Below are positions 22,494 to 30,703 of a stretch of DNA of 37,911 nucleotides, piece after piece. How positions within the stretch are numbered: the first letter of the stretch is position 1; each line of letters starts with the position of its first letter. The translations under genes and the position numbers were made by a program. Source of the DNA: an uncultured Candidatus Saccharibacteria bacterium (GTDB lineage Bacteria > Patescibacteriota > Saccharimonadia > Saccharimonadales > UBA4665); contig CAIUOC010000044.1 in assembly GCA_903900685.1 (NCBI GenBank), positions 1-37,911 of the forward strand, in the 5' to 3' direction. The notes below the pieces were generated by a model. The model ran no database searches, was not told the origin of the DNA, and was given only the letters and a program-made list of their open reading frames with translations.

Positions 22494-24629
22494 TTATTTC
22501 CCTTCTTTTTTTACAGCTCTCATGCTTAATTGTAGTCTTCCTCTATCGTCAATGGAAACTAATTTAACGTCAACGTGATCACCTTCGCTAATAAAATCAC
22601 TTGTCTTATTGACTCGCTCATCGCTAAGTTCACTTATATGAACTAGCCCTTCCCGACCAGGCATTATTTCAACAAAAGCACCAAAATCTAGGACACTAAC
22701 TACTTTACAGTTAGTATATACTTTACCAACTTCAGGATCATCGGTAATGTTTTTTATCCAGGCAATTGCTCCATCTATAGATTTCTTGTCTGGACTAGCG
22801 ATGAATACAGTACCGTCATCCTTAATATCTATTTCAGCTCCAGTTTCACCAATAATCTTATTAATCATCTCGCCGCCCTTACCGATAACTTCACGAATCT
22901 TCTCAGGGTTAATTTTGATTGTTTCGACTTGAGGTGCGTATTGACTAAGTTCTTTTCGAGGTCTAGCAAGTGTCTTAAGCATAATTTCTAAAATATGTGC
23001 TCGTCCAGCTGTACCCTGTTTTATGGCTTTGGCAAGTAAATCAATACTTAGTCCGTGAACTTTCATATCCATTTGTAGTGCGTTTATTCCTTTTGCAGTT
23101 CCTGCAACCTTGAAGTCCATATCTCCAGCAAAATCTTCTGCATCAGCAATGTCACTTAAAACTGCAACATTGTCACCTTCCATCATAAGTCCCATAGCTA
23201 TTCCGCTAACTGGTGCCTTTAATGGAACTCCGGCATCCATAAGTGCTAAACAGCTTGAACACGTAGCAGCCATTGATGTGCTACCGTGTTGACTCATTAT
23301 TTCTGTTACTGATCGAATGACATATGGAAATACTTCTTCGGATGGGATTACTGGCAGTAGAGCTCTTTCAGCCAAAGCGCTATGACCAATTTCTCTTCGT
23401 CCAGGACTACCAAGTCTTCGCACTTCACCAACTGTATAGCCAGGTGCGTTGTAGTGGTGTAGATAGCGCTTTTCAGTACTCTTCTCCATAGTATCTATCA
23501 TTTGAGCATAGCTAAGTGGTGCAAGTGTTACTATATTTAATCCTTGGGTCATTCCTCTAGTAAATAAACTTGATCCATGAGCTCGAGGAAGTAATCCGAC
23601 TTCAGCACTAATTGGACGAATTTCAGTTAACTTTCTACCGTCAGGTCGTGATTTATCTTCTAGAATACCCTTTCGCACATCCTTATTGACTGCACTAGTA
23701 AAAGCTTCAGAATATGAACTTTTATTTTCAGCAAATAATTCATCACCATCAGCTTCCTTTAGGTGTTCCATCATAGAAGACTTAATTTCAGCTAATTTCT
23801 CAATTCTAACTGGATAATCCATTCTTACTTTAGAGCCTAGTTTACCGGTCAAAAACTTATCTACTTTGGATTGAATCTCGCTAGCAATACTAATTACCGA
23901 GTAGTCCATCGGAACTACTCCGACTTTCTTAATCAGCTCATCCTGTAGTTTAATCGCTGGTTGAAGAGCTTTATGGGCAAATTCTAGTGCTTCAATAACT
24001 TCATCCTCAGTAATTTCATTAGCACCAGCTTCAACCATAGTAATAGCCTTGCCAGTACCAGCAACTACTAGGTCTAAATCACCCTTTTCGAGCTGTTCTA
24101 GGCTTGGAAGCGCCATAAGTTTACCGTTTACTCTTCCAACTCTAACGCCTGCTATAGGGCCATCGAATGGCGCTCCTGTAAGACAAAGAGCAGTCGATAT
24201 GGCAATCATGGCAATCGAATCAGGTCTAAATTCCGGGTCAGTTGATAAAACTGTAGCAATTGCTTGAACTTCATTCCTATAACCTTTAGGCCAGAGTGGT
24301 CTAATTGGTCGGTCAATTAGTCTTCCAATTAAAATTGCATCATCGCTAGGACGACCTTCCCGTTTAATAAAACGACTACCGCTTATTTTGCCAGATGCAT
24401 ACATTTTCTCTTCATATTCAATACTTAGAGGAAAGTAATCCATGCCTGACATAGTTTCAGGGCTGACCATGGCTGTTCCTAGAACTACAGTATCGCCATA
24501 TCTAACAATAACCGAACTAGTGCTCCTAAAGCCTACTCGATTAACTTCCATACTAAGTGTTCTGCCACAAAACTCAGTTTCTACTTTTAATATATCTTTA
24601 TTAAATGGATTGATGGTTATTTGGCTCAT
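22494..24629 (-). CDS. pnp: Polyribonucleotide nucleotidyltransferase (PNPase)
   Basis: 711 residues from the second of two adjacent ATGs; AAAGG lies 5 nt before this one and only 2 nt before the first (24632). Two RNase PH domains flank a helical domain. The second core domain includes SRPDGRKLTEIRPI, SSLFTRGMTQ and the phosphate/metal region MDFKVAGTAKGINALQMD. A KH domain with VIGKGGEMINKI and an S1 domain with VKVVSVLDFGAFVEIMPGREGL-like text close it. The enzyme degrades RNA 3'-5' with phosphate and can add tails. It follows rpsO, the conserved order, with a structured spacer between. Confidence 0.97.
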   Translation of the reverse strand: MSQITINPFNKDILKVETEFCGRTLSMEVNRVGFRSTSSVIVRYGDTVVLGTAMVSPETMSGMDYFPLSIEYEEKMYASGKISGSRFIKREGRPSDDAILIGRLIDRPIRPLWPKGYRNEVQAIATVLSTDPEFRPDSIAMIAISTALCLTGAPFDGPIAGVRVGRVNGKLMALPSLEQLEKGDLDLVVAGTGKAITMVEAGANEITEDEVIEALEFAHKALQPAIKLQDELIKKVGVVPMDYSVISIASEIQSKVDKFLTGKLGSKVRMDYPVRIEKLAEIKSSMMEHLKEADGDELFAENKSSYSEAFTSAVNKDVRKGILEDKSRPDGRKLTEIRPISAEVGLLPRAHGSSLFTRGMTQGLNIVTLAPLSYAQMIDTMEKSTEKRYLHHYNAPGYTVGEVRRLGSPGRREIGHSALAERALLPVIPSEEVFPYVIRSVTEIMSQHGSTSMAATCSSCLALMDAGVPLKAPVSGIAMGLMMEGDNVAVLSDIADAEDFAGDMDFKVAGTAKGINALQMDMKVHGLSIDLLAKAIKQGTAGRAHILEIMLKTLARPRKELSQYAPQVETIKINPEKIREVIGKGGEMINKIIGETGAEIDIKDDGTVFIASPDKKSIDGAIAWIKNITDDPEVGKVYTNCKVVSVLDFGAFVEIMPGREGLVHISELSDERVNKTSDFISEGDHVDVKLVSIDDRGRLQLSMRAVKKEGK

Positions 24630-24662
24630 CATTACCTTTCTTGATTACTAGACAATGTAATT

Positions 24663-24816
24663 CTTTTTACGAATAAGGTGCAAATATATACTTAAAATTA
24701 ACTTGTGCTTAATATTTAGTTTTAGTAATATATCTGATCTCTACCCGTAAAAAGTGTTGTCATAGCTTAAGTTTATTAAAATGCACAAGCTATGTTTCTC
24801 TTAAGAAATTAAGAGA
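24663..24816 (-). promoter_or_regulatory. Structured rpsO-pnp spacer
   Basis: Inverted repeats in the leftward transcript: TCTCTTAA/TTAAGAGA with a 4-nt loop (24797-24816); CATAGCTT/AAGCTATG (24761-24768 with 24787-24794); and a long-range CTTTTTACG/CGTAAAAAG (24663-24671 with 24746-24754). CTTGTGC at 24702-24708 can also pair with GCACAAG at 24783-24789, which competes with the second hairpin. It could be a processing or autoregulation site, as PNPase leaders are in E. coli. Confidence 0.5.
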
Positions 24817-24831
24817 CTCAAAGTTTAAGCA

Positions 24832-25098
24832 CTACTTGCGAAGTCCTACTTTTTTAATAAGGGCTAGGTATGCCTGACTATCTGTCTCTGCAAGATATTT
24901 AAGGAGTCTTCTTCTTCGTCCTACCATTTGGAGTAAAGCTCTTCGAGCTGAAAAATCTTTTTTAGAAACTTTAAGATGTTCTGTTAATTCTTTAATTCTT
25001 TCAGTTAAAATACCTACTTGAACCGCAGCTGATCCAGTATCTTTCTTATTTACTTGTAGGCTTTCCAAAACTGCCTGTTTCTTCTCACGAGTTATCAT
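24832..25098 (-). CDS. rpsO: 30S ribosomal protein uS15
   Basis: 88 residues, the standard size. It is all-helical, with the 16S-binding text [22 protein letters not shown], then [19 protein letters not shown], ending GLRK. It organises the central domain of 16S rRNA. It has its own promoter (25110-25138) between truB and its start and is followed by pnp. Confidence 0.97.
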   Translation of the reverse strand: MITREKKQAVLESLQVNKKDTGSAAVQVGILTERIKELTEHLKVSKKDFSARRALLQMVGRRRRLLKYLAETDSQAYLALIKKVGLRK

Positions 25099-25109
25099 AG
25101 TTAATAGTT

Positions 25110-25138
25110 ATTTTAACAAATTTAGAGAGATTAATCAA
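25110..25138 (-). promoter_or_regulatory. rpsO promoter
   Basis: Minus strand: TTGATT at 25138-25133, 17 bp, TAAAAT at 25115-25110 with TGT before it (extended -10). The -10 is 11 nt from the ATG, so the leader is only a few bases. Confidence 0.6.
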
Positions 25139-25160
25139 GACGAATAATCTTTTTTCTTTC

Positions 25161-25844
25161 TTACAAGTCTGTAATTAAGTAGTCTTGAATATTTTCTTTA
25201 TTCAAAACATCAATTTTTACTGCACTCGAAATAAAAAATTTATCTATTGACGTTCGCCTAATACTGGTCGCATATGCTCCTGTTCCTAAGTCACTTCCAA
25301 TATCGCTGACTAGTGATCTTATATAGGTTCCGCTACTAACATGAGTTGTGAGTTTAATGTCTGGATAGTCATAACTATCAATAATAATCAAATCAATCTT
25401 AATTTCTCGAGGCTTTAATTCAACCGCTCTTCCCTCTCTAGCCAGCTTATATGACCTTACACCATTTATCTTAACTGCTGAATAACTTGGAGGAATTTGA
25501 GAAATGGAACCTCTGAATTTATTAATAGATAATTCCAAACCCTCGAGTGATGGAATTTTATCTGAAAGTTTTGTTATATCACCTTCTAAATCACCAGTTG
25601 TCGAAGTAGAACCTAACTGCATGCCAACTTCATAAATTTTATCTTTTTTCGTTAAAACTTCAGCTTTTTTTGTATAACTACCAACTAAAATAATGAGTAA
25701 ACCAGTTGCTAATGGATCTAGTGTTCCTGCATGGCCAACCTTTACTTTTTTACCCTCAATTGATCTTATTATAGATCGAACTTTGGCAACACAATCAAAT
25801 GATGTCCAATCAATATCCTTATCAATTAATAAAATACCATTCAT
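25161..25844 (-). CDS. truB: tRNA pseudouridine-55 synthase TruB
   Basis: 227 residues. MNGILLIDKDIDWTSFD leads to the catalytic motif GHAGTLDPLATGLL, whose Asp attacks U55 in the tRNA T-loop. Further motifs are a PPSYSAVKINGVRSYKLAR region and SSGTYIRSLVSDIG. It is shorter than E. coli TruB because the C-terminal PUA-like domain is missing or minimal, which is common in compact genomes. It lies between the DHH-like gene and rpsO on the same strand. Confidence 0.95.
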   Translation of the reverse strand: MNGILLIDKDIDWTSFDCVAKVRSIIRSIEGKKVKVGHAGTLDPLATGLLIILVGSYTKKAEVLTKKDKIYEVGMQLGSTSTTGDLEGDITKLSDKIPSLEGLELSINKFRGSISQIPPSYSAVKINGVRSYKLAREGRAVELKPREIKIDLIIIDSYDYPDIKLTTHVSSGTYIRSLVSDIGSDLGTGAYATSIRRTSIDKFFISSAVKIDVLNKENIQDYLITDL

Positions 25845-25886
25845 TAGTGAAAATTTTACACTAAAATCTATTCATCTAACAATAAC

Positions 25887-27509
25887 TTATGAAACTGGGG
25901 GTGATGGGCTAATAATTGGTGGCGGTACTGGTGGAGGTGATGTTGCTCCGCTCATTGCCGGGACCGAACTTGTCGGCAAAGACATTGTTGGCTCAGGCAC
26001 AGGTACCTGATTATTAGGATGTAAGTCATCACCAAGTGGCAAAGCATTGAATGACGCAGGAACATGATAAGTATTATCGGCAGCGTTATCAACTGCTTTT
26101 CGAGCACTATCAAGATTGTTTGAGTTAGATGGACTGCCAGATCCAGAAACTCCACTAAACATAAATTTATTATGATCGTCTTGACCAGTTGAAGTCTTCT
26201 CTGAAAAATCAGAAGATTCAGATTCGCTACCCGACATTGATGATGGTGGAGTAGTCATGTAACCATTTGGTTGACTGGCAGGTGAGTCTAATGGATTCGC
26301 AACCACTGGAGTCGATGATGCTAGGGCTGATTGATTTTCAGAACTGTCACTTATAGCTCCTTCTTCAACTTTATGCAGTAAACCAGATTGATCAATTCTG
26401 ATTTTTTCAATTTTTTCGGCTTCTGTTAAAGCATCAGCTTCTTCTTCATTATGATCAATATCTAATTCACCTATATTTGCCTTTTCGGCTTCATTTTTTT
26501 TCTGGGCTTCACTTTTTATGAGTGAAGGCTGAGGGTTCAAAATTGGTGTTTCTTGAGGAGCTGGTACTGGAACTGGCTCGGGTGGTAAGGTGACCTGGAC
26601 TGGAACTGGCTCGTTGGGTATTGATGCTGGGGGTGACATTTTATCTGCAACTAACTGCTGATTAGCTCCAGCTGATAATAACTGTGCACTAACGCTAAGT
26701 GACGAAGGTGAAGTTTTATCATTTGCGAATCTGTTCGTGTTAGATACGATACCCGTTAGTAAGGCAGTTGCTATTTGAGAATCTATAAGATCTTTGGCGC
26801 CCATGTCATTTGCCATCAAAGTTACCATTTCAGATAGGCTACTAGCAGTTGTGTCTACCCAGTTCAAATTTCCGACCGTTTGGCGTTCAGGACTATTAGA
26901 TACAGATATTACTACTGCATCGTGAAGAATTTTTCCGTGAGCCATAATTGCTTGATCGACTTCCTCTTGCTTATTGACACCAAGAGCTACAATCACATCA
27001 ACATTAAGATCACCAAGACTAAAATTTAAATCTTTTTCGGTTATAGAAGTTCTATAAGGTGTAATAAAAATCCTGACTAGATTATCCTCAACCTTATATC
27101 TAAGTTTATCGGCCTTAGCCTTATCTATGGCAATGATGAAATCTCTTAGGCTATCTGTAGTTTTTTCGATTGTTTTTTCGGGCTCCAAAAATTCAATAAT
27201 TGAAGGTGTTTGTCCGCTGTAAACTGCACTGGAGTGTTTTTTCATTTTGCTCAAAGTTAAAGTTAGAGCAATCATGGCCGCTAATTGATCAATGGTTGGA
27301 TCATTGCTGACAGTCACAAGTATGTTGTAGGCTCCCTGAAGTTTTTTAGCAATGATTGGTCTATTTGTAGCTGTTGTGGATGCAGGTGTCGATACTGCTA
27401 CAGGTGCAGGTGTTGTGGATGCAGGTGTCGATGCATTATCTAATGGGGTGTTATTAACTGGTGGTAGTGGTGGTAAAATTGGTGTTAGTGGTGATTGTTG
27501 ATTATCCAT
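25887..27509 (-). CDS. DHH/NrnA-like protein with degenerate active site and long proline-rich tail
   Basis: 540 residues. Residues about 50-285 follow the DHH-phosphoesterase layout: NILVTVSNDPTIDQLAAMIA in place of the usual H-x-x-P-D-x-D motif, VDVIVALGVNK, VDTTASSLSEMV (the SS motif after the linker Asp) and ALLTGIVSNTNRFA where a D-T motif is expected. His and several Asp metal ligands are missing, so nanoRNase activity is doubtful. Residues about 300-540 are Pro/Ser/Asn-rich with PVPVPAPQ-type repeats and little fold. The N-terminus has a TPAST repeat that matches a 21-nt DNA duplication (27373-27432). It heads the truB-rpsO-pnp run. It may be a scaffold or nucleotide-binding protein. 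Confidence 0.7.
   Translation of the reverse strand: MDNQQSPLTPILPPLPPVNNTPLDNASTPASTTPAPVAVSTPASTTATNRPIIAKKLQGAYNILVTVSNDPTIDQLAAMIALTLTLSKMKKHSSAVYSGQTPSIIEFLEPEKTIEKTTDSLRDFIIAIDKAKADKLRYKVEDNLVRIFITPYRTSITEKDLNFSLGDLNVDVIVALGVNKQEEVDQAIMAHGKILHDAVVISVSNSPERQTVGNLNWVDTTASSLSEMVTLMANDMGAKDLIDSQIATALLTGIVSNTNRFANDKTSPSSLSVSAQLLSAGANQQLVADKMSPPASIPNEPVPVQVTLPPEPVPVPAPQETPILNPQPSLIKSEAQKKNEAEKANIGELDIDHNEEEADALTEAEKIEKIRIDQSGLLHKVEEGAISDSSENQSALASSTPVVANPLDSPASQPNGYMTTPPSSMSGSESESSDFSEKTSTGQDDHNKFMFSGVSGSGSPSNSNNLDSARKAVDNAADNTYHVPASFNALPLGDDLHPNNQVPVPEPTMSLPTSSVPAMSGATSPPPVPPPIISPSPPVS
27373..27432. repeat. Perfect 21-bp direct repeat in the DHH-like gene
   Basis: The same 21 bases start at 27373 and again at 27412, 39 bp apart and in frame. 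They encode the Ser-Thr-Pro-Ala-Ser-Thr-Thr units of the N-terminal linker. Recent slippage expansion is likely. Confidence 0.8.
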
Positions 27510-27592
27510 ATTATTATCCGTATTTTTGTTTAAGTATTTCTTAATTTAAATTATCATAAATTATTATGCTTGTCGAGTATTTTATGAATTTC

Positions 27593-27621
27593 TTTACAAA
27601 AGGTGTTATTTTTACTATAGT
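27593..27621 (+). promoter_or_regulatory. rpsT promoter
   Basis: -35 TTTACA (27593-27598), 17-bp spacer, -10 TATAGT (27616-27621). It leaves a leader of about 37 nt that contains an AAGGAAG some 14 nt before the ATG. Confidence 0.7.
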
Positions 27622-27664
27622 TGTAATTTGAATTAGCTAATAACAAGGAAGTAAATTAAAGTCT

Positions 27665-28006
27665 ATGCCAATCATTAAATCAGCCAAAAAACGCGTTAAG
27701 GTATCTAAGAAAGCTGCTATAAGAAATTCTAAGACTAAAAGAATTCTAAAAGCCGCTATAAAGACCCTTCACAACAATCTTAGCTCTGGAAAAGATGTTA
27801 AGAAATCTCATTCTGCTGCTCAAAGTGCAGTTGCTAAGGCAGCTAAAAAGAATGTTATTCATAAAAATAGAGCTGCACGTATTCAAAAACAATTAGCGGC
27901 CAGTGCTAAAGCAGCCTCTAAAGTCACTCCTAAGAAAGCCACGGTCAAAAAGTCAGTTCCTAAAAAAACAGCTTCAAAAGCCAAGGCCAAAACTACTAAA
28001 AAATAA
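27665..28006 (+). CDS. rpsT: 30S ribosomal protein bS20 with extended basic tail
   Basis: 113 residues. The first ~85 are the S20 helical bundle: MPIIKSAKKRVKVSKKAAIRN, then TLHNNLSSGKD and KNVIHKNRAARIQKQLA. bS20 binds 16S rRNA near the bottom of the subunit. The last ~25 residues are an Ala/Lys/Thr/Pro tail (KKATVKKSVPKKTASKAKAK) not found in the standard protein; it resembles histone-like basic tails and may bind rRNA or DNA. It is the only rightward gene in this part and ends 3 nt from the convergent holA stop. Confidence 0.93.
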   Translation: MPIIKSAKKRVKVSKKAAIRNSKTKRILKAAIKTLHNNLSSGKDVKKSHSAAQSAVAKAAKKNVIHKNRAARIQKQLAASAKAASKVTPKKATVKKSVPKKTASKAKAKTTKK

Positions 28007-28009
28007 GAC

Positions 28010-28930
28010 TTACTTTCTTATTGTAATCAAGAAGTAAAGAACAGCTTCATCTTGATCGATGCTAGTTGTTTTTAGTTGTATGTCTAATTTTTGAGCTTTG
28101 TTGATGATCTCTAGGAGCTCATTAGAATCTATCTGCGAGAGTAGTCTTAGTCCTTTTTCAACTATATTATATGAAATTTTTGAGCTTCTAGAAATTGAGC
28201 TACTATTCGTGCTACCTGAAGATTTTATGACAGCAAGAATATGTATTTGCCAGATTATAAGTGCCATAATTTGAGCTGCATCAACTTTTTGTTGTTTTTG
28301 TTGGTCATATAATTTTATGACTGATTTTTGGTCTCCTCGGAAAGCACTGTCTAATAATTGAAAGATTGTGCTATTTGGAATTGAATCAGTCATAGCCTCA
28401 ATAACTTTTTTATCTATATTGTTAGTATATAGAAGCATTTTATCCAACTCATTCATAATAGTAAGTTGATTACTACCAACTCTATCTATTAATAGGTTGG
28501 CATCAGAATAAGATATTTTAGAAGCTGAATCGCTGACATACTTCAAAATCCACGAAGTTAATTCATTTGGACCCAAAACTGGATATTCTTGATAATTTGG
28601 CATTTTTTTAAGAGTTTTGTAGTAGGTTGAGCGCTTATCTAAATTCGGCTCGTAGATTATAACGTCAATAGAATCACTAACTAGGTTATTAATCTCGGAT
28701 ATTTTTTCGACAAATTCTTTATTCTTACTAGGTTCAATCAATATAATAAGTTTTTTATTAACCAAAAACGGTAATGATGTGATTGAATTATAAATATCCT
28801 CGTATTCTGCCTCCTGAGCATCAAGTCTCTCGATAGATAAATCACCATATTCTAATGAAAATTCACTGATTGTCGACTGAAGTGCTAGACTTCTTTGAAA
28901 ATCATTTTGACCGGTAATAATTTTTATCAT
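28010..28930 (-). CDS. holA: DNA polymerase III delta subunit
   Basis: 306 residues from the ATG at 28930, which has AGAGGAA 8 nt upstream and overlaps the mutM stop as ATGA. The frame could start at 28957, but that would lie inside mutM. The N-terminal domain (MIKIITGQNDFQRSLALQ, VNKKLIILIEPSKN) has the delta fold without a Walker motif. Later PNYQEYPVLGPNELTSWILKY and a C-terminal helical collar (DSAFRGDQKSVIKLYDQQ, MALIIWQIHILAVIK) match HolA. It opens the sliding clamp within the clamp loader. It is coupled to the repair gene mutM. Confidence 0.88.
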   Translation of the reverse strand: MIKIITGQNDFQRSLALQSTISEFSLEYGDLSIERLDAQEAEYEDIYNSITSLPFLVNKKLIILIEPSKNKEFVEKISEINNLVSDSIDVIIYEPNLDKRSTYYKTLKKMPNYQEYPVLGPNELTSWILKYVSDSASKISYSDANLLIDRVGSNQLTIMNELDKMLLYTNNIDKKVIEAMTDSIPNSTIFQLLDSAFRGDQKSVIKLYDQQKQQKVDAAQIMALIIWQIHILAVIKSSGSTNSSSISRSSKISYNIVEKGLRLLSQIDSNELLEIINKAQKLDIQLKTTSIDQDEAVLYFLITIRK

Positions 28931-29799
28931 TTTGTTTTCCTCTGGCACTTTGGACATAAATGAGTCCCACGGGAAGCCACTCTAGTCTTTATAATAATAG
29001 TATTACACCTAGGGCACGGTTGTCCTTCTTTTCTAAAAACATTAGCGAATTCTAGATAGCTGCCTTTTTTCCCTTCTGCATCTACATAATTTTTATCTGT
29101 TGATCCGCCTAACGAAATGCTCTTTGTAAATACCTCTTTTATGGATTTGATTAGTAGATTTAATTTATTATCCGACAGTGTTCCGCTCAATGATGAAGGA
29201 TGAATTTTAGCTATCCAGAGGCTTTCATCGGCATATATATTACCGACTCCGGCCAGTACTGTTTGATCTAGTATTGTTGCTTTAATTGAACTATTTTTTC
29301 TCCGACGAACTCGAGATCTAAATTCGGTATTTTTAAAACTAGAACTTAGTGGTTCGGGTCCTAATTTTTTCATAAAATTTAAATTTGCTACTTCAATTTC
29401 AGGCAAAAGTCTCATCCATCCAAACTTACGTTGATCGTTGAAAAATAATTTAGAATCATCATCAAAAGTTAATATCACTCTTGTTGATCTATCTGGCAAT
29501 GGACCAACTAGTGAGTCATTTGGATGACCGGCACCAAATTGTTCCTTACCTCTAAAAACCAACTGTCCCGTCATTTTAAGATGAATCACCAGGCAATACT
29601 TGCTTGATAGATTCACAATCAGAGACTTCCCTCTTCGTTTGACAGTTAAAATTGAAGCACCTATAAGAAAATTATTAACGTCAGCTTGAGAGTTTGGAAA
29701 ACCTTTTGGCCAATCATAAACAACAGATTGAACTTTTTTATTCTTTAATAATCTGTTCAATCCGTTCTTTACAGTCTCTACCTCTGGAAGCTCTGGCAT
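28927..29799 (-). CDS. mutM: Formamidopyrimidine-DNA glycosylase (Fpg/MutM)
   Basis: 290 residues. The N-terminus MPELPEVETVKNGL supplies the catalytic Pro2 and Glu3; a Lys follows in VKRRGKSLIV. The H2TH region includes TVLAGVGNIYADESLW, and the C-terminal zinc finger has CPRC and CPKC pairs. It removes oxidised purines such as 8-oxoG and nicks the DNA by beta/delta elimination. Here all four zinc Cys are kept, unlike the metal sites of other enzymes in this window. Its start faces the small DUF721-like gene across 32 bp with a -10 for each. Confidence 0.96.
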   Translation of the reverse strand: MPELPEVETVKNGLNRLLKNKKVQSVVYDWPKGFPNSQADVNNFLIGASILTVKRRGKSLIVNLSSKYCLVIHLKMTGQLVFRGKEQFGAGHPNDSLVGPLPDRSTRVILTFDDDSKLFFNDQRKFGWMRLLPEIEVANLNFMKKLGPEPLSSSFKNTEFRSRVRRRKNSSIKATILDQTVLAGVGNIYADESLWIAKIHPSSLSGTLSDNKLNLLIKSIKEVFTKSISLGGSTDKNYVDAEGKKGSYLEFANVFRKEGQPCPRCNTIIIKTRVASRGTHLCPKCQRKTK

Positions 29800-29808
29800 G
29801 GTTTAAAT

Positions 29809-29825
29809 ATTGTATCAGTTATAAT
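29809..29825. promoter_or_regulatory. Divergent -10 pair between mutM and the DUF721-like gene
   Basis: Leftward TACAAT (29814-29809) ends 9 nt before the mutM ATG. Rightward TATAAT (29820-29825) ends 6 nt before the ATG at 29832. Both genes would have almost no leader. No strong -35 is seen. Confidence 0.5.
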
Positions 29826-29831
29826 AAAGTT

Positions 29832-30071
29832 ATGGACGATATTGCGAATATTTTGAGAAGATCAAATATAAAACAACCCGATGAAATTGAAAGAGTTAAA
29901 AACTATATTTATGAAAAATATACTAAATCGGTAAATGTTACTGTAAAACAAGAAGCTTTAGTAGTTTCCGCAAATAGTGCTTCACTGGTTAATGATTTAA
30001 GGCTTAATGCCAATAATATAATTGAAGCATGTGGCTTAGAAGATAAGAAAATTATATTTAAAATTAGTTAG
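29832..30071 (+). CDS. Short DUF721/DciA-like protein
   Basis: 79 residues from the ATG at 29832. A longer frame to 29694 would read antisense through mutM, and a perfect TATAAT lies 6 nt before this ATG. The pattern VNVTVKQEALVVSANSASL followed by a helix, then ACGLEDKKIIFKIS resembles the C-terminal half of DUF721/DciA proteins, which help load the replicative helicase. Without the usual N-terminal half it is minimal. It lies among replication genes. The assignment rests on pattern only. Its stop overlaps the convergent anchored-protein gene by 8 bp. Confidence 0.55.
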   Translation: MDDIANILRRSNIKQPDEIERVKNYIYEKYTKSVNVTVKQEALVVSANSASLVNDLRLNANNIIEACGLEDKKIIFKIS

Positions 30072-30645
30072 TTGGGGGACTGGTTAGATTAAGATTAAAG
30101 TTAGTTACCAAATTGCTATAATTTGGGAATTGATTTTGGATTAGTTGTTGCATTGGACCAATCTGACCACCTTCACTTCCTTCACCGCAAGTCGTTGACC
30201 AGAGATTTTGATTAATATTGCTGGGTCCATTAATAATTTGCCATGTGCTTCTGTTGCCGAATGGACACAAACCCAGTGAAGATGAATATTTTGAATGTAG
30301 CTTTACTCTATAGCCTAATAAACTAATTGACGCTAAAAAGTTTTTAAATTCAGTGGGATTATTTTTAAAGTTATATGAATTTAAAACAACTCCATCATAC
30401 CCCCTATAGGTAGTTAGATTAATGTTATTTATATCGATTTTTATCGTCATTGATCGGTGGATAATATCGTTATTTATTATTCCGTCTGTAGTATTAACAA
30501 TACTTAGGCCAGATTGATATTTATCTGATAGACTAACAGGTCTTGAAACAATAGCCGCTTTTGTATTAGTCGTGCCACGTACTAATAAGACTATAATAGT
30601 TATAGCCAGGCCGATAAAAACAAATATAGCAATAATATATCTCAT
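30064..30645 (-). CDS. Single-helix-anchored extracellular protein, unknown
   Basis: 193 residues. A short cytoplasmic start and one helix (about 3-22, IIAIFVFIGLAITIIVLLV) are followed by an exported domain with two Cys (GLCPFGNRS and STTCGEGSEG) that may form a disulfide. The text CGEGSEGGQIGPMQQLI is distinctive. I recognise no family. It has its own strong extended -10 promoter just past polA. There is no prepilin motif (no G-F-x3-E), so it is not a classical pilin. A small envelope protein specific to the lineage is the best description. Confidence 0.6.
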   Translation of the reverse strand: MRYIIAIFVFIGLAITIIVLLVRGTTNTKAAIVSRPVSLSDKYQSGLSIVNTTDGIINNDIIHRSMTIKIDINNINLTTYRGYDGVVLNSYNFKNNPTEFKNFLASISLLGYRVKLHSKYSSSLGLCPFGNRSTWQIINGPSNINQNLWSTTCGEGSEGGQIGPMQQLIQNQFPNYSNLVTNFNLNLTSPPTN

Positions 30646-30666
30646 AAAAAACTCTTTATTAAGGCT

Positions 30667-30695
30667 AGTATACCATATTTATTAATTTTGTGCAA
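30667..30695 (-). promoter_or_regulatory. Promoter of the anchored protein at 30064
   Basis: Minus strand: TTGCAC at 30695-30690, 17 bp, TATACT at 30672-30667 with TGG before it (extended -10). It starts within 10 bp of the polA stop. A leader of about 15 nt results. Confidence 0.7.
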
Positions 30696-30703
30696 GGGTT
30701 ATA

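Noticed and set aside
4651-29929. UGA recoding as in Gracilibacteria/Absconditabacteria
   Set aside because: TGA ends several genes exactly where the next gene starts or the family ends (4651-4653, 15261-15263, 28927-28929), and reading frames contain no in-frame TGA.
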